The translations under genes and the position numbers were made by a program. From assembly GCA_964354135.1 (NCBI GenBank), contig CAYGZA010000211.1, positions 1 through 12,151 on the forward strand: a stretch of 12,151 bases of DNA. The letters are read 5' to 3'. The notes beneath the pieces are model-generated. The model did no database searches and was not told the DNA's origin. It saw only the letters and a program-made list of their open reading frames with translations. This DNA is from CAYGZA01 sp964354135. GTDB taxonomy: Bacteria; Planctomycetota; Planctomycetia; Pirellulales; Thermoguttaceae. Positions 7,401 through 12,151 of the stretch are shown here, one piece after another; position 1 is the first letter of the stretch, and the number at the start of each line of letters is the position of its first letter.

Positions 7401-8155
7401 TGCACCATAGCGATCACTCCCTTGAGGTTCGTGTAGGCGAGGGTAGCCCGGCGCGGGACGGGAAGCTGCTGGCGGATGCTGGTCAGCCACTCGGGCGGGT
7501 TGCCGCGTCCCCGCTTGAGGACGTCGTCCGCCTCGCCGTCGCCCAAGACCGCGATGAGGTACTTGCCCCGCACGCCCCAGGTGATCGCCGGACCGCGCGG
7601 GCCGGGCTGGATCAGATGCCAGCCTTCTGCGCCGGGCTCGGCCGCTTTGGCCTCGGGAAGGCTGCCGAGGAATCGCTGCTGGTACTTCTCCAGCGTCGAG
7701 CGCACCTTGGCCGCGTCGGCCCCAAGGTTGATTACGACGCCGGCGCGGACGTCCGGTCCTGCCGGACCCATCCCTACCTTGGCCAGATAGATCGCCGCCG
7801 GGCTGGTGAGTGCCGTCTTGACCAGGTCGATCACCTCGTCGATCATTGCGACCGCTTCGGGGCCTTCCCGCTGTGCTGCCGCCTTCAGGCTGCCGCGGAT
7901 GCGGCGCTCGACTTCGCCGGCGAAGTTCTGAACGTCCGGCTCGGCGAAGAGCTGCTCCAACTGGTTCTTGCTGTTGGGGTCCGGCTTGGCCATGCCCGCC
8001 CAGCTCATGTAGAAGAGGCACTCCTGCGGCGCGATGTTGGCCATCACCGGGTCTTCCGGCCCGGGCGGAAGCCCCAAGGGGAGCCCGATGCCGCCGAAAC
8101 CCCAAAGGAAGAACATCTGCCAGAACCCCATGAAAGACATCATACTCACGGCCAT
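4487..8155 (-). CDS. Two DUF1559 modules fused to a GspG-like pseudopilin domain
   Basis: A 1222-residue planctomycete envelope protein of unknown role. A hydrophobic N-terminus (about 5-28, rich in Met, Phe and Trp) may be a membrane anchor or signal. Residues 35-590 form a large region, opening IAPQECLFYMSW, that loosely recalls DUF3352-type proteins. DUF1559 module 1 (about 594-800) keeps ALLLPAVQ, ANNLKQIALAMHNYHD and the H-X9-DG motif (His764, Asp774, Gly775), but the usual prepilin cleavage motif and full hydrophobic helix before it are absent. Module 2 (about 858-1062) is a diverged copy with Tyr1024-X9-Asp1034-Ala1035. A Pro/Ala-rich linker leads to a GspG-like C-terminus (about 1115-1222) with YPSTKQGLQALV, PLDPWGRAYQY and the calcium loop DIWSLGPDGESGTDDDI. 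Start: ATG at 8155 with AGGA 7 nt upstream; GTG at 8149 has AAGGAG 7 nt upstream and is a serious alternative. It is transcribed in the same direction as the aldolase, 303 nt away. Confidence 0.85.
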   Translation of the reverse strand: MAVSMMSFMGFWQMFFLWGFGGIGLPLGLPPGPEDPVMANIAPQECLFYMSWAGMAKPDPNSKNQLEQLFAEPDVQNFAGEVERRIRGSLKAAAQREGPEAVAMIDEVIDLVKTALTSPAAIYLAKVGMGPAGPDVRAGVVINLGADAAKVRSTLEKYQQRFLGSLPEAKAAEPGAEGWHLIQPGPRGPAITWGVRGKYLIAVLGDGEADDVLKRGRGNPPEWLTSIRQQLPVPRRATLAYTNLKGVIAMVQATAGPQAATVIKALGLDSITSLASVTGLDETGFVSKSLVRIEGESEGLLAAVSNKPLEAKDLAPIPQDATFAVAARIDVSQVWQTIVAMIGKIDPRGGERFAEELGMVEERLGFKIRDDLLAPLGDVWCLYNSPGEGGLVVTGLTAVVSLKDAKRAAATHEKLIALVKAAVYGAPPDLVPRIEEFQFAGRQVYSLNVPDAEFPVAPSWCLTDKELIVALFPQNVKAYLARGADFQSLAAAPEVAEVLKAESGPIMLSYQNAPELFRLLYPVLQIAAKYALRELQREGIDVDISVLPAASSIGKHLRPGVSVVRRTKEGIETTTRQTLPSASIGTTGPVAVALLLPAVQGSREARRRSQCANNLKQIALAMHNYHDVNKTFPPAYTVDKNGKPLLSWRVLILPYMEQQALYQQFHLDEPWDSEHNKKLAQVMVPTYHCPSTPLVPGKTTYLTVRHKDAIFAGDEAIGFAGIRDGSSNTILVVEAGFQAAVPWTKPDDFVPDPNFPTRGLGGYHPGGFNVAMADGSVRFISQRIDPKTLWALFTRAGGEVVTIDQTYGPPSSYRRPAVPVPKVLDFRSDPEYMPQPLPPGAIAPPALPPGVGMPISPIERARMAARRAQSTNNLKQIAIALHNYHDVYKVFPAASYPDKTGKPRLSWRVAILPYVEESQLYKEFNFNEPWDSEHNKKLIERIPQVYRSPASKAGPGKTNYLTVRGERTVFPGPGKNVGFAQITDGTSNTIMTVEASDQRAVIWTKPDDFEYDPKDPLKGLVGLYPDGFLAGLADASVLFLSAKADPQTLLLAFDRADGKPISIEQLTIPPVGSAVPSFFGPEVKRKTPLPVRPAPKKTAAGPAGGPGGLLGSYSAAQRRAQVAAARAQISALQGPLDMYSMDLRDYPSTKQGLQALVNAPKDLANQAGWSGPYLKQAVPLDPWGRAYQYEYPSKHGLERPDIWSLGPDGESGTDDDITNWAE
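4970..5584 (-). repeat. DUF1559 module, copy 2 (degenerate)
   Basis: This is the second copy of the internal duplication, carrying NNLKQIAIALHNYHDV, LSWRVAILPYVEESQLY and NEPWDSEHNKKL. The H-X9-DG signature has become Y-X9-DA, and the Cys of the YHCPST segment is lost (YRSPAS). The scaffold is kept while the signature residues are gone, which suggests a structural role or relaxed constraint on this copy. Confidence 0.8.
5756..6376 (-). repeat. DUF1559 module, copy 1 (canonical)
   Basis: This segment of the large minus-strand gene encodes the first DUF1559 module. It keeps NNLKQIALAMHNYHDV, FPPAY, LSWRVLILPYMEQQALY, DEPWDSEHNKKL, YHCPST and H-X9-DG. At the DNA level it is clearly related to the module at 4970-5584, for example around the SEHNKKL codons (about 6120-6150 versus 5340-5370). 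Confidence 0.8.
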
Positions 8156-8231
8156 TCTCCTTTCCTGCTCAGAACACAGGACCCCGGTGACGAGACCTTG
8201 ACCCCCGCGTGTGGAGGAGTCCACAGCGGTT

Positions 8232-8260
8232 AGGATAGCCGCCAGAGGGGCGGGATGCAA
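8232..8260 (-). promoter_or_regulatory. Weak sigma70-like promoter candidate for the DUF1559 gene
   Basis: On the minus strand, TTGCAT (8260-8255) and TATCCT (8237-8232) are separated by 17 nt, about 75 nt upstream of the ATG at 8155. The -10 matches consensus at 4 of 6 positions and the -35 at 3 of 6. Spacing and location are good, sequence match is modest. Confidence 0.25.
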
Positions 8261-8285
8261 GTAGGCGGCGGGCAATCGGCAGTCA

Positions 8286-8309
8286 GCCCCCGGCAATTGC
8301 ACCGGGGGC
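8286..8309. terminator. Perfect GC-rich hairpin, possible terminator of the aldolase transcript
   Basis: GCCCCCGG at 8286-8293 pairs perfectly with CCGGGGGC at 8302-8309 across an 8-nt loop (CAATTGCA). The hairpin lies about 150 nt past the aldolase stop. Neither side has a T-run, so it would not be a standard intrinsic terminator; it could instead stabilise RNA or belong to a dispersed repeat. Confidence 0.4.
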
Positions 8310-8314
8310 AGCCG

Positions 8315-8363
8315 AAAAGTGAAAAGTGAGAAGTGCAGATTGGGGTGAACAGTTTGCACTTCT
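8315..8363. repeat. Tandem heptamers followed by a 9-bp inverted repeat
   Basis: Three tandem heptamers, AAAAGTG (8315-8321), AAAAGTG (8322-8328) and AGAAGTG (8329-8335), run into an inverted repeat: AGAAGTGCA at 8329-8337 pairs with TGCACTTCT at 8355-8363 over a 17-nt loop. The stretch is markedly richer in A than its surroundings and looks like a mobile or dispersed intergenic element. Confidence 0.5.
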
Positions 8364-8458
8364 AACTACTCGGTTTTGGCTCATCCGGCGAGAGCGCGCG
8401 CGGCACAGCAGATCGGGCGCTTTGCGGCACAGCAGCCCTCGAGTGTACTGTGGCGTAG

Positions 8459-9499
8459 CTAACGGCGGGCAACCGCCTCGATGACCCGTAGCGCGGCGTC
8501 CACGTCGGAGGCATTTACATCCAGGTGCGTCACCGCCCGGATCTTCGTCCGGCCTTCGGCGAGCATCAAGACGCCGCGGCTCTTGAGTTCCGCCGAGAAC
8601 TCCGACGGAGCCCCCCAGGCCGGATCGACGTGGAAGAAGACGATATTCGTGTCCACGGTCTCCGGGTCCAGGCGAAGCTCGCCGATGCGGCGGATCCCCT
8701 CGGCCAGACGCTGGGCGTTGGCGTGGTCTTCGGCTAGGCGTTCGACGTGGTGCTCGACGGCGTAAAGGGCCGCTGCCGCCAGGACCCCGGCCTGCCGCAT
8801 CCCGCCGCCGAGCACTTTGCGGTGCCGCAGCCCCTCGGCGATCAGGTCCCGCGGCCCGCAGATCGCCGAGCCGACCGGCGCCCCCAGCCCCTTGCTGAAA
8901 CAGACGCTCACGGTCTCGAAGTGCTGCGTCCAGCGGGTGAACTCGATTCCGGTGGCTACGACCGCGTTCCAAAGCCGCGCGCCGTCCAGGTGGGTCCGCA
9001 GGCCGCGCTGGTGGGCCCAGCGGCAAACGGCTTCCACCACGGGGTAAGGTTGAATGTGCCCGCCGCCGCGGTTGTGGGTGTTTTCGATGCACACCAGCCG
9101 CGTGCGGACGAAGTGCGCATTGTCGGGCCGGATCAGGTTCTCCAGTTGCTCGACGGTCATCACTCCGAGGACGCCTTCAACCGTCCGGGCCGCCACGCCG
9201 CTCAGTTGTGCGTAGCCGGCCTGCTCGTGGTTGTAGACGTGGCAGCCGGCCTCGCAGACCATCTCGTCCCCCGGCTTGCAGTGCAGGCGGACGCCGATGA
9301 GGTTTGACATCGTGCCCGAAGGCACAAACAGCGCGGCCTCCTTGCCGAGGAGTTCGGCCACGCGCTGCTGGAGCCGATGGACCGTCGGGTCGTCGCCGAA
9401 GACGTCGTCTCCGACCTCGGCGGCAGCCATGGCCGCCCGCATCCCGGGTGTCGGCCGCGTCACCGTGTCGCTGCGGAAATCGAGAACTCTGTCGGGCAT
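8459..9499 (-). CDS. ltaE: Low-specificity L-threonine aldolase (PLP-dependent)
   Basis: A 346-residue fold-type I PLP enzyme that cleaves L-threonine or L-allo-threonine to glycine and acetaldehyde in the cytoplasm. The N-terminus LDFRSDTVTRPTPGM is the family signature (usually LRSDTVT). Further landmarks are DDVFGDDPTV (31-40), FVPSGTMSN (58-66), His87 in CHVYNHEQAG at the cofactor-stacking position, IENTHNRGGG (138-147), Asp172-Gly-Ala-Arg175, which contacts the PLP ring, and Lys203 in CFSKGLGAPVGS, which forms the Schiff base. The C-terminal region has the typical DTNIVFFHVD segment. Length is normal (about 330-350) and nothing is missing. The ATG at 9499 follows a GAGGGGAG (9511-9504) by 4 nt and starts right at the family N-terminus; the 73-residue upstream extension is rejected. 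The gene probably stands alone. L versus L-allo preference cannot be read from sequence. Confidence 0.95.
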   Translation of the reverse strand: MPDRVLDFRSDTVTRPTPGMRAAMAAAEVGDDVFGDDPTVHRLQQRVAELLGKEAALFVPSGTMSNLIGVRLHCKPGDEMVCEAGCHVYNHEQAGYAQLSGVAARTVEGVLGVMTVEQLENLIRPDNAHFVRTRLVCIENTHNRGGGHIQPYPVVEAVCRWAHQRGLRTHLDGARLWNAVVATGIEFTRWTQHFETVSVCFSKGLGAPVGSAICGPRDLIAEGLRHRKVLGGGMRQAGVLAAAALYAVEHHVERLAEDHANAQRLAEGIRRIGELRLDPETVDTNIVFFHVDPAWGAPSEFSAELKSRGVLMLAEGRTKIRAVTHLDVNASDVDAALRVIEAVARR

Positions 9500-9655
9500 G
9501 CTACTCCCCTCAACTCGCCAGGGTCCCCTAGAGCACCCTGTCGGGCAAGTCGCCGTCGGCCTCCCATTTTTCCTCGCTCCAATCGTCGGCCGAAAGACGT
9601 TCTCGCCGAAGGATCGTCGATTCGGGAGACCCGAGTGCCGAATGACTGAGCAGCA

Positions 9656-9686
9656 TTCTAACCGGGACGGAGCCCGCCAAGTCAAG
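9656..9686 (-). promoter_or_regulatory. Sigma70-like promoter for the threonine aldolase gene
   Basis: On the minus strand, TTGACT (9686-9681) and TAGAAT (9661-9656) each match the consensus hexamer at five or more positions and are separated by 19 nt, slightly longer than ideal. A transcript from here would have a leader of about 150 nt before the ATG at 9499. No riboswitch-like conserved structure was recognised in the leader. Confidence 0.4.
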
Positions 9687-9787
9687 AACCACCCCGCGGC
9701 AACGGCGATTACCGGCAATCTACCCGCACGTCATGGAGGAGGCGACGACGGCTCCAAGAATTCGGCACAAAAAACCCGGCGAACGTG

Positions 9788-9816
9788 TTGACACGACGGG
9801 GGGAGATAACTCCAAT
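9788..9816 (+). promoter_or_regulatory. Sigma70-like promoter candidate for the LEPR-XLL peptidase gene
   Basis: A perfect TTGACA (9788-9793) is followed after 17 nt by TCCAAT (9811-9816), a 4-of-6 match to the -10 hexamer. A transcript would have a leader of roughly 170 nt before the ATG at 9997. The -35 is strong, the -10 weak. Confidence 0.3.
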
Positions 9817-9996
9817 AAAGTGTGAGGGCAATCGCTTACGAGAAGTTCCCCATCTCGGGGACGTGGCGCGGCGTCCAGGCAGGGAGAGGGCGCCGACACG
9901 GACCGGGCGGGCCAGCAAATGTCGGTACCTCCCTAGGAATTGGGGGGGCCGAACGGTTGGTCTACCCGAATCGCGCTGTACACCGTGCAGGAGACG

Positions 9997-12151
9997 ATGG
10001 TGATGATCCGCGCCGGCCGCCGAAGCTGGAACGTAGACGGGCCCCAACGGACCGGAATCGGGGCGCGCACCATTACCCCGTCAAGAGGGCACAGGCAATC
10101 CCCTCTGTCGAGGGTCTTGAGGTTTGAGCCCCTCGAGCCCCGCACACTCCTCACCTGGCCGGTCGCTGGCGACGACTTCTACTGGACGCCGGCCAGCACG
10201 CCGCTGCACGTGCGGGCCCCCGGCCTGCTGGCCAACGACTACGATCCCAGCGGCCACCGGATCGAGGCGTTGAATATCTATGGGACTATGGCGTTGGCGC
10301 ACGGCATCCTGGACATGGATGCGTGGAGAAACGACGGTTCGTTCGACTACTACCCCGAATCCGGCTACAACGGGCCGGAGACGTTCCAGTACTATTGCAT
10401 CGACCCGGACGGCTATATGGTCGAGGCCACAGCGACGATTGAAGTGGGCATCTTCAACCATGCCCCGCACGTGGACGCCCCGATCGCCGACGTCGCCGTC
10501 GACCAGGGTGCCCCGGACGTGGTGATCGACCTGGCCCCCGTCTTCGACGACGTCGACATCCCCCGCGGCGACCTCCTGACCTACAGCGTCACCATTTCCC
10601 CCCCGATCCATCCGATCGTCGACCAGGTGAGCCAGTCAAGCTACGAGGACATCCACGGCAATATGCTGTACACGCACCTGGGCGACGATCGGGGCTACGA
10701 AAGCGTGCAGCACGATCTGGCCCGCGACAACATCTACAACTACTTCCAGGACCTGGGACTGATCACGACCCTTGATACCATTTGGGACGTTGAGGACGTC
10801 GTCGGGAACGTCTACCATTTCGATCCGCCGCTGGTGAATGTCGTCGGCGTGAAGCCCGGCATAACCTATCCGGAAAGGGCCTATCTGGTCGGGGCACACT
10901 ACGATTCGGTTTATAACCCCGGCGCCGACGACAACGCCAGCGGCGTGGCCGCGGTGATGGAGATCGCCCGCGTCCTGTCGGCTCACTCCTTCGACAGCAC
11001 CCTTGTGTTTGTGGCCTTCGACGGCGAGGAGGACGGGCTGTTTGGGTCGATGCACTACGCGGAAATCCACTCCAGCGATCACAACATCCCGGGCTTCACC
11101 TCGCAGCTCCTCGGCATGATCTCCCTCGACATGATCGCCTACAACCAGCCCGAGATCGACCACGACGTCGTGAGCATCTTCGACGTTGACGAAGCAGGGA
11201 GGATCAAATCCGATCTGGTCAGTGCGTTTGCCGAATACGGGGGGGCGCTGACGGGCAGGGACGACGGCACCACGGACCTGAGCGATCACGCCTACTTCGA
11301 CATCTACGGCTTCGACGCAGCCTTGGTGATTGAGAGCGCGTTGGACAGCAACCCCCATTACCATCAGCCGACCGACGCGGTTGAGACCCCCGACTACATC
11401 GACTACGCTTTCGCAACGAAGGTCACCCGCGCGGTCGCCGGATACCTCGCCCAGGCCGCCTGGCCCGTCGGCACAGTCGACGTCCTGACCGCGAGCGTCA
11501 CGGGCAATCAGCTCACCCTCGACTACGACCCGGCCAAGTCCGGCGCCGCGGTGGTCACCGTTCGCGCCACGGATTCGGAAGGATTGTTCGTCGACGATTT
11601 CTTCGTGGTTACGGTCAATCCTGGCAACGCGCCGGCGGTGACGGCCGATGTCGTGGACGTAAGCCCCGATCCTCGGATTACGCCGGTCAACGAGATCGAG
11701 ATCGACTTTAGCGCGGCGGTGAGTGGTTTCGACCTAGCGGACCTCACGCTCTCGCGCGACGGCGGGGCCAACCTGCTCACCGCAGGCCAAACCCTTTCCA
11801 GCACGGACAACGTCCACTGGGCCCTGGGAAACCTGAGCGGCTTGACCGCAAGCGCGGGGCACTACGCGTTGACGCTGACAGCGACAGGGTCGGGAGTCCA
11901 GGACGCGGCGGGCAATCTCCTCGCGGCCGATGCCAGCGACTCTTGGATGGTCGACACGACGCCCCCCACGGCGGACATCGTCGACGTGACGCCCGATCCA
12001 CGGACCACCTCGGTCAGCACCATCGCAATCGTCTTTCCGGAGGCGGTCTACGGATTCGACCGCGCCGATCTGAGGCTTACCCGCAACGCGGGCGCCAACC
12101 TGCTCACCGCCAGCCAGACGCTCACGACCGCGGACAACATCACCTGGACGT
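9997..12151 (+). CDS. Secreted LEPR-XLL protein with an M28 aminopeptidase domain and cadherin-like and tandem repeats (3' partial)
   Basis: The open frame runs off the window; 718 residues are visible. An Arg-rich leader precedes LEPRTLL (46-52), the planctomycete LEPR-XLL surface-protein signature. Residues about 58-153 form a cadherin/Ig-like module (APGLLANDYDPSG, GSFDYYPESGYNGPETFQYY). Residues 154-208 look like the first half of a dystroglycan-type cadherin-like domain (NHAPHVDAPIADV to LLTYSVT). An M28 zinc peptidase follows (about 212-488) with all ligand positions: His301 in GAHYDS, Asp311-Asp312 in GADDNASG, Glu344-Glu345 in FDGEEDGL, Asp378 in SLDMIAYN and His456 in NPHYHQPTD. The second cadherin half (about 494-545, LTASVTGNQLTLDYDP, VTVRATDSEGLF) resumes after it, then 109-residue repeats begin. 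It should act outside the cytoplasm, releasing N-terminal residues from peptides; substrate unknown. AGGAG at 9989-9993 precedes the ATG by 3 nt, or an ATG at 10003 by 9 nt, which may be the true start. Confidence 0.85.
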   Translation, partial: MVMIRAGRRSWNVDGPQRTGIGARTITPSRGHRQSPLSRVLRFEPLEPRTLLTWPVAGDDFYWTPASTPLHVRAPGLLANDYDPSGHRIEALNIYGTMALAHGILDMDAWRNDGSFDYYPESGYNGPETFQYYCIDPDGYMVEATATIEVGIFNHAPHVDAPIADVAVDQGAPDVVIDLAPVFDDVDIPRGDLLTYSVTISPPIHPIVDQVSQSSYEDIHGNMLYTHLGDDRGYESVQHDLARDNIYNYFQDLGLITTLDTIWDVEDVVGNVYHFDPPLVNVVGVKPGITYPERAYLVGAHYDSVYNPGADDNASGVAAVMEIARVLSAHSFDSTLVFVAFDGEEDGLFGSMHYAEIHSSDHNIPGFTSQLLGMISLDMIAYNQPEIDHDVVSIFDVDEAGRIKSDLVSAFAEYGGALTGRDDGTTDLSDHAYFDIYGFDAALVIESALDSNPHYHQPTDAVETPDYIDYAFATKVTRAVAGYLAQAAWPVGTVDVLTASVTGNQLTLDYDPAKSGAAVVTVRATDSEGLFVDDFFVVTVNPGNAPAVTADVVDVSPDPRITPVNEIEIDFSAAVSGFDLADLTLSRDGGANLLTAGQTLSSTDNVHWALGNLSGLTASAGHYALTLTATGSGVQDAAGNLLAADASDSWMVDTTPPTADIVDVTPDPRTTSVSTIAIVFPEAVYGFDRADLRLTRNAGANLLTASQTLTTADNITWT
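10630..11460 (+). other. M28 peptidase domain nested inside a cadherin-like domain
   Basis: This is the part of the LEPR-XLL gene encoding the zinc aminopeptidase domain. It opens VSQSSYEDIHGNMLYTHLG and closes near AVAGYLAQAA. The sequences on either side read as the N-terminal and C-terminal halves of one dystroglycan-type cadherin-like domain, which indicates domain insertion rather than simple end-to-end fusion. Domain edges are judged by eye and could shift by about 15 residues. Confidence 0.6.
11641..12151 (+). repeat. Tandem 109-residue extracellular repeats (327-nt period)
   Basis: Copy 1 starts at 11641 (TADVVDVSPDPRITPV) and copy 2 at 11968 (TADIVDVTPDPRTTSV), a 327-nt period. Shared landmarks are the F-(x)-AV-(x)-GFD-(x)-ADL segment, GANLLTA-(x)2-QTL, DN-(x)2-W and, in copy 1 only because copy 2 is cut, DAAGNLLAADASDSW. 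Copy 2 continues past the window edge. These are Ig-like or bacterial surface repeats typical of large planctomycete secreted proteins, probably spacers or adhesive modules. Confidence 0.8.

Larger units (their letters stand above)
8156..8458. other. Intergenic region with hairpins and short repeats
   Basis: This gap lies between the aldolase stop and the DUF1559 gene start. It contains a perfect hairpin, a heptamer tandem, a 9-bp inverted repeat, a 12-bp direct repeat GCGGCACAGCAG (8400-8411 and 8424-8435) and a weak minus-strand promoter candidate. The DUF1559 frame stays open upstream to 8359, but the added residues would be encoded by the repeat sequence itself and show no recognisable domain, so I treat it as non-coding. 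Confidence 0.5.
9500..9996. other. Divergent intergenic region
   Basis: About 500 bases separate the divergently transcribed aldolase and LEPR-XLL peptidase genes. No convincing gene is present: the open frames on both strands are short, arginine-rich and without recognisable motifs. The region holds candidate promoters for each gene. I see no other repeat or RNA gene in it. Confidence 0.5.

Noticed and set aside
6441..8105. Minus-strand 554-codon frame overlapping the DUF1559 gene in another frame
   Set aside because: It is rich in Arg, Gly and Pro with no motif, while the overlapping frame has recognisable domains.
5354..8233. Plus-strand open frame of 959 codons
   Set aside because: It is antisense to the DUF1559/GspG gene, whose domains are clear. 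The translation is His-, Arg- and Gly-rich with no motif, as expected of a GC-rich shadow frame.
8315..8335. Possible CRISPR-like short repeats
   Set aside because: The heptamers are directly adjacent with no spacers, and no cas gene is in the window.
8156..8359. 68-residue N-terminal extension of the DUF1559 protein
   Set aside because: It would be encoded by the heptamer and hairpin sequence, has no recognisable motif, and a good ribosome site sits at the downstream start.
9500..9718. 73-residue N-terminal extension of threonine aldolase
   Set aside because: The family N-terminus begins right at the ATG at 9499, which has its own ribosome site, and the extension would cover the candidate promoter.

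Overview
The window looks like chromosomal DNA of a planctomycete. The evidence is protein style: a protein with two DUF1559 modules, one carrying the H-X9-DG signature, a secreted protein with an N-terminal LEPRTLL (LEPR-XLL) motif, cadherin-like and tandem repeat modules, and an RND pump and adaptor of a type common in that phylum. Base composition is GC-rich throughout. No rRNA, tRNA, CRISPR array, transposase or phage gene was seen.

Layout. (1) Positions 1-308: a stretch with no recognised gene, then the last ~35 codons of a TolC-like outer-membrane efflux protein on the minus strand. (2) Positions ~306-4324, plus strand: an RND efflux permease lacking about its first 215-230 residues, overlapping by ATGA with a periplasmic adaptor gene that is cut by an in-frame TAG. 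The inverted TolC tail abuts the headless permease at about 300-318, so an inversion, deletion or assembly join lies there. The efflux module therefore carries two independent lesions. (3) Positions 4487-8155, minus strand: a 1222-residue protein with a ~590-residue N-terminal region, two DUF1559 modules (the second degenerate) and a C-terminal GspG-like pseudopilin domain with its calcium-binding loop. (4) Positions 8156-8458: an intergenic region with a perfect 8-bp hairpin, three tandem heptamers and a 9-bp inverted repeat. (5) Positions 8459-9499, minus strand: an intact low-specificity L-threonine aldolase with a plausible promoter. (6) Positions 9500-9996: a divergent intergenic region. 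(7) Positions 9997 to the window end, plus strand: a large secreted protein, open at the 3' edge, with an M28 zinc aminopeptidase domain placed between the two halves of what looks like one cadherin-like domain, followed by 109-residue tandem repeats.

How the parts relate. Permease and adaptor would form one trans-envelope efflux complex together with a TolC-like channel; as written here they cannot encode an intact one. The DUF1559/GspG protein and the LEPR-XLL peptidase are both envelope or secreted proteins of unknown specific role. The threonine aldolase is housekeeping amino-acid metabolism and has no evident functional tie to its neighbours. The clearest unusual architectures are the DUF1559-DUF1559-GspG fusion and the peptidase nested in a cadherin-like fold. 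All assignments rest on reading the translated sequence; no database search was run.
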